This document shows, in pieces, positions 57,746-64,000 of a DNA stretch of 64,000 nt. Location of the stretch: the NCBI GenBank assembly GCA_949358305.1, contig OX442323.1, forward strand, positions 496,001 through 560,000. The letters run 5' to 3'. The DNA comes from Strigamia acuminata (lineage: Eukaryota; Arthropoda; Chilopoda; Geophilomorpha; Linotaeniidae). Position numbers and translations under genes: made by a program. The notes below the pieces were generated by a model, which was not told the DNA's origin, made no database searches, and was given only the letters and a program-made list of their open reading frames with translations. Each line of letters opens with the position of its first letter. The first letter of the stretch is position 1.

Positions 57746-59189
57746 ACATCGCAGTTGACTTAGCACAAACACCACAAGACCAATGTCTCTGAATGTTCAG
57801 AAATAGTGTTTAAACCTTAGTAGAAGGCTCCGATGTAAGTTTTAGAAACATCTAACCAATGATTTGGGAGAATAGACTTTTGATCTCATCACAGTTGACT
57901 TAGCACAAACACCACAAGTCCAATGTCTCTGAATGTTCAGAAATAGTGTTTAAACCTTAGTAGAAGCCTTCAATTTAAATTTTAGCAACATCCAAGCACT
58001 GATTTGGGAGAATAGACTTTTGATCTCATCACAGTTGACTTAGCACAAACACCACAAGTCCAATGTCTCTGAATGTTCAGAAATAGTGTTTAAACCTTAG
58101 TAGAAGACTTCAATGTAAGTTTTAGCAACATCCAAGCGCTAATTTGAGAGAATAGACTTTTGATCTCATCACAGTTGACTTAGCACAAACACTACAAGAC
58201 AAATGTCTCTAAATGTTCAGAAATAGTGTTTAAACCTTAGTAGAAGACTTCAATGTAAGTTTTAGCAACATCCAAGCACTGATTTGGGAGAATAGACTTT
58301 TGATCTCATCACAGTTGACTTAGCACAAACACCACAAGACCAATGTTTCTGAATGTTCAGAAATAGTGTTTAAACCTTAGTAGAAGGCTCCAATGTAAGT
58401 TTTAGAAACATCTAACCAATGATTTGGGAGAATAGACTTTTGATCTCATCACAGTTGACTTAGCACAAACACCACAAGTCCAATGTCTCTGAATGTTCAG
58501 AAATAGTGTTTAAACCTTAGTAGAAGGCTCCAATGTAAGTTTTAGAAACATCTAACTAATGATTTGGGAGAATAGACTTTTGATCTCATCACAGTTGACT
58601 TAGCACAAACACCACAAGTCCAATGTCTCTGAATGTTCAGAAATAGTGTTTAAACCTTAGTAGAAGACTTCAATGTAAGTTTTAGCAACATCCAAGCACT
58701 GATTTGGGAGAATAGACTTTTGATCTCATCACAGTTGACTTAGCACAAACACCACAAGATTAATGTCTCTGAATGTTCAGAAATAGTGTTTAAACCTTAG
58801 TAGAAGGCTCCAATGTAAGTTTTAGAAACATCTAACTAATGATTTGGGAGAATAGACTTTTGATCTCATCACAGTTGACTTAGCACAAACACCACAAGAC
58901 CAATGTCTCTGAATGTTCAGAAATAGTGTTTAAACCTTAGTAGAAGGCTCCAATGTAAGTTTTAGAAACATCTAACTAATGATTTGGGAGAATAGACTTT
59001 TGATCTCATCACAGTTGACTTAGCACAAACACCACAAGACCAATGTTTCTGAATGTTCAGAAATAGTGTTTAAACCTTAGTAGAAGGCTCCAATGTAAGT
59101 TTTAGAAACATCTAACCAATGATTTGGGAGAATAGACTTTTGATCTCATCACAGTTGACTTAGCACAAACACCACAAGTCCAATGTCTC

Positions 59190-61430
59190 TGAATGTAAAG
59201 AAATAGTGTTTAAACCTTAGTAGAAGCCTTCAATGTAAGTTTTAGAAACATCTAACTAATGATTTGGGAGAATAGACTTTTGATCTCATCACAGTTGACT
59301 TAGCACAAACACCACAAGTCCAATGTCTCTGAATGTTCAGAAATAGTGTTTAAACCTTAGTAGAAGACTTCAATGTAAGTTTTAGCAACATCCAAGCACT
59401 GATTTGGGAGAATAGACTTTTGATCTCATCACAGTTGACTTAGCACAAACACCACAAGATTAATGTCTCTGAATGTTCAGAAATAGTGTTTAAACCTTAG
59501 TAGAAGGCTCCAATGTAAGTTTTAGAAACATCTAACTAATGATTTGGGAGAATAGACTTTTGATCTCATCACAGTTGACTTAGCACAAACACCACAAGAC
59601 CAATGTCTCTGAATGTTCAGAAATAGTGTTTAAACCTTAGTAGAAGGCTCCAATGTAAGTTTTAGAAACATCTAACTAATGATTTGGGAGAATAGACTTT
59701 TGATCTCATCACAGTTGACTTAGCACAAACACCACAAGTCCAATGTCTCTGAATGTAAAGAAATAGTGTTTAAACCTTAGTAGAAGCCTTCAATGTAAGT
59801 TTTAGAAACATCTAACTAATGATTTGGGAGAATAGACTTTTGATCTCATCACAGTTGACTTAGCACAAACACCACAAGACCAATGTTTCTGAATGTTCAG
59901 AAATAGTGTTTAAACCTTAGTAGAAGGCTCCAATGTAAGTTTTAGAAACATCTAACCAATGATTTGGGAGAATAGACTTTTGATCTCATCACAGTTGACT
60001 TAGCACAAACACCACAAGTCCAATGTCTCTGAATGTAAAGAAATAGTGTTTAAACCTTAGTAGAAGCCTTCAATGTAAGTTTTAGAAACATCTAACTAAT
60101 GATTTGGGAGAATAGACTTTTGATCTCATCACAGTTGACTTAGCACAAACACCACAAGTCCAATGTCTCTGAATGTTCAGAAATAGTGTTTAAACCTTAG
60201 TAGAAGACTTCAATGTAAGTTTTAGCAACATCCAAGCACTGATTTGGGAGAATAGACTTTTGATCTCATCACAGTTGACTTAGCACAAACACCACAAGAT
60301 TAATGTCTCTGAATGTTCAGAAATAGTGTTTAAACCTTAGTAGAAGGCTCCAATGTAAGTTTTAGAAACATCTAACTAATGATTTGGGAGAATAGACTTT
60401 TGATCTCATCACAGTTGACTTAGCACAAACACCACAAGACCAATGTCTCTGAATGTTCAGAAATAGTGTTTAAACCTTAGTAGAAGGCTCCAATGTAAGT
60501 TTTAGAAACATCTAACTAATGATTTGGGAGAATAGACTTTTGATCTCATCACAGTTGACTTAGCACAAACACCACAAGACCAATGTTTCTGAATGTTCAG
60601 AAATAGTGTTTAAACCTTAGTAGAAGGCTCCAATGTAAGTTTTAGAAACATCTAACCAATGATTTGGGAGAATAGACTTTTGATCTCATCACAGTTGACT
60701 TAGCACAAACACCACAAGTCCAATGTCTCTGAATGTAAAGAAATAGTGTTTAAACCTTAGTAGAAGCCTTCAATGTAAGTTTTAGAAACATCTAACTAAT
60801 GATTTGGGAGAATAGACTTTTGATCTCATCACAGTTGACTTAGCACAAACACCACAAGTCCAATGTCTCTGAATGTTCAGAAATAGTGTTTAAACCTTAG
60901 TAGAAGACTTCAATGTAAGTTTTAGCAACATCCAAGCACTGATTTGGGAGAATAGACTTTTGATCTCATCACAGTTGACTTAGCACAAACACCACAAGAT
61001 TAATGTCTCTGAATGTTCAGAAATAGTGTTTAAACCTTAGTAGAAGGCTCCAATGTAAGTTTTAGAAACATCTAACTAATGATTTGGGAGAATAGACTTT
61101 TGATCTCATCACAGTTGACTTAGCACAAACACCACAAGACCAATGTCTCTGAATGTTCAGAAATAGTGTTTAAACCTTAGTAGAAGGCTCCAATGTAAGT
61201 TTTAGAAACATCTAACTAATGATTTGGGAGAATAGACTTTTGATCTCATCACAGTTGACTTAGCACAAACACCACAAGACCAATGTTTCTGAATGTTCAG
61301 AAATAGTGTTTAAACCTTAGTAGAAGGCTCCAATGTAAGTTTTAGAAACATCTAACCAATGATTTGGGAGAATAGACTTTTGATCTCATCACAGTTGACT
61401 TAGCACAAACACCACAAGTCCAATGTCTCT
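59190..61430 (+). repeat. Rearranged 140-bp-only satellite next to E3
   Basis: The marker GAATGTAAAG occurs at 59191, 59751, 60031 and 60731, spaced 560, 280 and 700 bp, all multiples of 140. In HOR3 the same marker is followed by the 147-bp variant; here it is followed by a standard GAAACATCTAACTAATG monomer. A fusion monomer has thus arisen and been multiplied. Confidence 0.75.
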
Positions 61431-61739
61431 GAATGTTCAGAAATAGTGTTTAAACCTTAGTAGAAGCCTTCAATTTAAATTTTAGCAACATCCAAGCACT
61501 GATTTGGGAGAATAGACTTTTGATCTCATCACAGTTGACTTAGCACAAACACCACAAGTCCAATGTCTCTGAATGTTCAGAAATAGTGTTTAAACCTTAG
61601 TAGAAGACTTCAATGTAAGTTTTAGCAACATCCAAGCGCTGATTCGGGAGAATAGACTTTTGATCTCATCACAGTTGACTTAGCACAAACACCACAAGAC
61701 AAATGTCTCTAAATGTTCAGAAATAGTGTTTAAACCTTA

Positions 61740-62039
61740 TGAGACGTTGCACGAGCAACTTGTATAAATGAAACACTCCTAAAACTTGTTAAAACGACGG
61801 ATGGAGTCGGATTCGGATCGAAGTTTGTTGTAGACTCAAAGAAACGATGTAGACAAGGTTACATTTGAAAAGACAGTGAGTTTTTATTCAAAATTTTAGA
61901 TATATAAAACAAGAGGATTAAGTTAATCCTTAAATTCCAATAATATAGATCCGGGTCACAAGTGAACTTTTCCACTTGCGCCACGGTGGTCAAAACACTC
62001 AACTAAATTATTTCACTTTGGAAACCGCCAGTTTCCACA
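61740..62039 (-). repeat. 3' LTR of E3 (300 bp)
   Basis: On the minus strand it starts TGTGGAAACTGG directly after the purine tract and ends GTCTCA at the satellite. Inside are a TATA-like TTTATATATC (near 61901-61910) and AATAAA (61883-61888). The satellite flank CTTA or CCTTA would be the target duplication. The second LTR is not in the window, so the left limit rests on TG/CA and the satellite junction. Confidence 0.8.
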
Positions 62040-64000
62040 GTCCCCCCGTCCCGGCGGACTGGAACTTCGGTTTCTACTTCGAGGTTGCACAGTCTCTGGA
62101 TGGGTCTTCGAAGCAGAGTTCCATTCGACATCCGAATTTCACAGGAGCGAATCAAACCGTCTCGTCCTTCCTTCACGGAGGTGATGCGACCCAGCTTCCA
62201 CGTCATTCTCGGTTTGTTCTGGTCTTCGATGATGACAACGTCGCCAACATCAAATTTCGTTTGACTTGTATTTCCACGATGTTGTCGAAGCTCAATGAGG
62301 TATTCTTTGGTCCAACGATCCCAAAACCGACTCAGCAACGTCTGACGATATTTCCACGCTCTCAAAACAATTTCCTTCGATCCCGTGCCGGTTGAATACT
62401 TCTGTAGTGTTGGCAGGAATGATATTCGTCTTCCTATTAAAAAATGAGAAGGGGAAAGGGGTAATTGCTCACTAGGATTATCATACACATAGGTTAAAGG
62501 CCTCGAATTTACAACGGCCTCAACTTCTGCCAAAATCGTAACAAGTCCTTCGTAGTCAAGCGAGTTTTTCCCGATCGTTTTCTTCAATGTAAGTTTTACG
62601 GAACGCACCATGCGTTCCCAGAAACCGCCCCACCAAGGTGCGGTCTCAACTATGTACTTCCATTTAATTTGTTTCTCCGTAACGAATCCCTGAAATTGGT
62701 CTTCTGGCAAACTTTTTAAAAATAAATTCAACTCCTTATCTGCTCGTATAAATGTTTTCGCATTATCGGAATATATCGTTTTCGGGATTCCTCGCCGACA
62801 AATAAAACGCTTCATTGCATCTATGAAACGTTCGGTGGACAAACTCGAAACTAACTCAAGGTGGACTGCTCTCGTGACTGCACATGTGAACAGCGCAATA
62901 TACGTTTTTGCTCCTAACTTGGTGTAGAGAGGTCCGGCAAAGTCAATACCACAAATTGCAAAAGGTTCACAAGGTGTAATTCGATCCACAGGCAGTAAAC
63001 CCCACTTTTCTTTAGCCAGCCGCCCCTGTACTTTCCTGCACTGCACGCATTTGTTGATCACACTCTTGATGGTTTTTCGCGCTCGTAATACCCAAAACTG
63101 CTCTCGAAAACTGGCTAGTGTGTCGGCCAGTCCACCGTGGAGTAATCTCTCGTGTTCACCACGTATGATTAGTTTGGTAATCGGGTGCGAATGAGGAAGA
63201 ATACAGGGCTCTCGAACGTCTCGAGGCATGTCTGCCAGTTGCCATCTGTGGGTTGCTCGAATTATTTCGTTGTCATCTAGAATAGGCGCAAGTTTAAATA
63301 TTAGCGAGGTTTTTTGCAACAGTTTTTTGTTTTTTAATTGTTTAAGTTCATCTCCGAAGTTGGTTTGCTGCAAGTATTTCACCCAATATTGTTCACTTAG
63401 TTTCAGTTCGTTGTTTGTTAACGGTTCACCATTTCGAGTTTTCGTTTTCAGATTTGTTATGAATCGAAACGTCCAAGCGGTGGCTCTTTTTAATTTCTTC
63501 CAAGTGCTAAATCGAGTGTAATCGATGTCTGGTTCTGCAATTGTTATTAATGTCACTTTTACTTCTTCTTCGTCGTCCTCGATGATTGGATTCACGTTCA
63601 CGTCTTCATTTGGCCATCTCGATTCGTTGTCTGCAAGCCACGCCGGTCCTTTCAACCAAAATGGTTCTTCGGTGAGCTGTTTTACGTTCACTCCCCTCGT
63701 AACCAGGTCGGCTGGATTATCTTTCCCTGGGCAGTGGCGCCAATCGTCTCTCGATGTATTTTCGACAATTTCTCGTACACGATTGTACACGAATGTCGCT
63801 GGTCGGTTTTTGGTGTCGCGGATCCAGTGCAAAACTATCTTGGAATCGGTCCAAATTGTGAAATCTTCACACCCAAGAGTCGCTTTCAATGTTGGAATCA
63901 GTCTTGTTGCCAGTAGCGCGCCCATCAGTTCCAGCTTTGGTAATGTTAGTTCCTTTACAGGCGCCACTCTACACTTGGAAATGATAAAATCAACATTAAC
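62003..64000 (-). CDS. pol: E3 pol, C-terminal part: RNase H, integrase (partial)
   Basis: The frame is open to the window edge, so the 5' part is missing; the first codons visible read into ISKCRVAPVKELTLPKLEL, part of the RNase H domain. Counting from the GTG at 63967: RNase H Glu13 (LPKLELMG), Asp41 (IWTDSK) and NPADLVTRG; the integrase zinc-binding motif (HERLLHGG ... CVQC); integrase core Asp342 (GIDFAGP), Asp401 (YSDNAKTF) and Glu451 (GGFWERMVRS), again 49 residues between the last two; and a C-terminal domain with DVGDVVIIED and RPIQRLCNLEVE. All three integrase catalytic residues are present and there is no internal stop, so this part looks functional. The last codons overlap the LTR by about 36 bp. 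The plus-strand frames across it (61976-62395, 63228-63521, 63734-63916) are antisense shadows. Confidence 0.93.
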   Translation of the reverse strand, partial: VNVDFIISKCRVAPVKELTLPKLELMGALLATRLIPTLKATLGCEDFTIWTDSKIVLHWIRDTKNRPATFVYNRVREIVENTSRDDWRHCPGKDNPADLVTRGVNVKQLTEEPFWLKGPAWLADNESRWPNEDVNVNPIIEDDEEEVKVTLITIAEPDIDYTRFSTWKKLKRATAWTFRFITNLKTKTRNGEPLTNNELKLSEQYWVKYLQQTNFGDELKQLKNKKLLQKTSLIFKLAPILDDNEIIRATHRWQLADMPRDVREPCILPHSHPITKLIIRGEHERLLHGGLADTLASFREQFWVLRARKTIKSVINKCVQCRKVQGRLAKEKWGLLPVDRITPCEPFAICGIDFAGPLYTKLGAKTYIALFTCAVTRAVHLELVSSLSTERFIDAMKRFICRRGIPKTIYSDNAKTFIRADKELNLFLKSLPEDQFQGFVTEKQIKWKYIVETAPWWGGFWERMVRSVKLTLKKTIGKNSLDYEGLVTILAEVEAVVNSRPLTYVYDNPSEQLPLSPSHFLIGRRISFLPTLQKYSTGTGSKEIVLRAWKYRQTLLSRFWDRWTKEYLIELRQHRGNTSQTKFDVGDVVIIEDQNKPRMTWKLGRITSVKEGRDGLIRSCEIRMSNGTLLRRPIQRLCNLEVETEVPVRRDGGTVETGGFQSEII
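62040..62055 (-). promoter_or_regulatory. Polypurine tract of E3
   Basis: On the minus strand GGGACGGGGGGAC comes directly before the LTR start TGTGG. This is where plus-strand synthesis would be primed. It lies inside the pol reading frame. It contrasts with E1 and E2, which have no such tract. Confidence 0.7.

Larger units (their letters stand above)
38154..61739 (+). repeat. Satellite array 3 (140-bp monomer, ~168 copies)
   Basis: The same monomer and orientation. 38154 to about 40 kb has HOR1-type monomers (126-bp variant near 39866). 40.5-58 kb is the 2121-bp unit with characteristic AGACTTCAATG, AAGCGCTG, AAGATTAATG and GAATGTAAAG variants. From about 58 kb to E3 the 147-bp variant is absent and only 140-bp monomers occur. 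No gene is visible. The array ends at CCTTA against the E3 LTR. Confidence 0.97.
61740..64000 (-). mobile_element. E3: 3' part of a BEL/Pao retrotransposon, truncated by the window edge
   Basis: On the minus strand: the C-terminal half of pol, a purine-rich tract and a 300-bp LTR that abuts satellite at 61739/61740. Its proteins are clearly BEL/Pao but distant from E1 and E2, and its LTR is five times shorter, so it is another lineage. The rest, including gag, RT and the 5' LTR, lies beyond the window. Confidence 0.93.

Noticed and set aside
2157-61739. CENP-B box in the satellite
   Set aside because: The monomer is nearly free of CpG and no TTCG....A..CGGG pattern was seen in either orientation.
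61976-62395. Plus-strand frames opposite E3 pol (also 63228-63521 and 63734-63916)
   Set aside because: They are antisense shadows of a conserved BEL/Pao pol frame.

Overview
The window is animal, most likely arthropod or another invertebrate, heterochromatin. No cellular gene is visible. Two things fill it: a tandem satellite with a 140-bp monomer (about 41.9 kb, roughly 300 copies, all in one orientation) and four LTR retrotransposons inserted into that satellite. The pol proteins of three of them are of the BEL/Pao (Belpaoviridae) type, a group known only from animals. There are no operons, ribosome-binding sites, tRNA genes or CRISPR arrays. The host species cannot be named from this sequence.

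Layout: 1-2161 is the 5' end (leader, primer-binding site, 5' LTR) of a minus-strand LTR element, called E0. 2157-8217 is satellite. 8218-16753 is E1, a complete 8.5-kb plus-strand BEL/Pao element with two 1511-bp LTRs, an intact 1416-codon pol frame and a gag that has lost about 0.8 kb. 16754-28991 is satellite. 28992-38153 is E2, a related 9.2-kb plus-strand element with 1472-bp LTRs, an intact gag/protease frame and a pol broken by two frameshifts. 38154-61739 is satellite. 61740-64000 is the 3' LTR and 3' half of pol of E3, a minus-strand BEL/Pao element of another lineage that runs off the window.

The satellite has higher-order structure. A 147-bp monomer variant with an A-tract and a 126-bp deletion variant punctuate three multi-monomer units: 833 bp (6 monomers), 1834 bp (13 monomers) and 2121 bp (15 monomers). 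These occupy separate domains, which suggests recent local amplification as seen in centromeric or pericentromeric arrays. The LTR pairs of E1 and E2 are almost identical (about 1 and 5 differences by eye), so both insertions are young.

The most interesting signals are in the E1 and E2 leaders. A reading frame (called ORF0 here) starts inside the LTR, crosses the primer-binding site and runs upstream of gag. It is 335 codons in E1, and in E2 it is alignable with only whole-codon gaps but carries two stops. Further 3' there is an RNA hairpin whose stem differs between the elements by three compensatory base-pair changes while its 8-nt loop is almost unchanged. Both elements also lack a normal polypurine tract before the 3' LTR; a pyrimidine-rich stretch stands there instead. 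Their defects are complementary: E2 could supply Gag and E1 could supply Pol.
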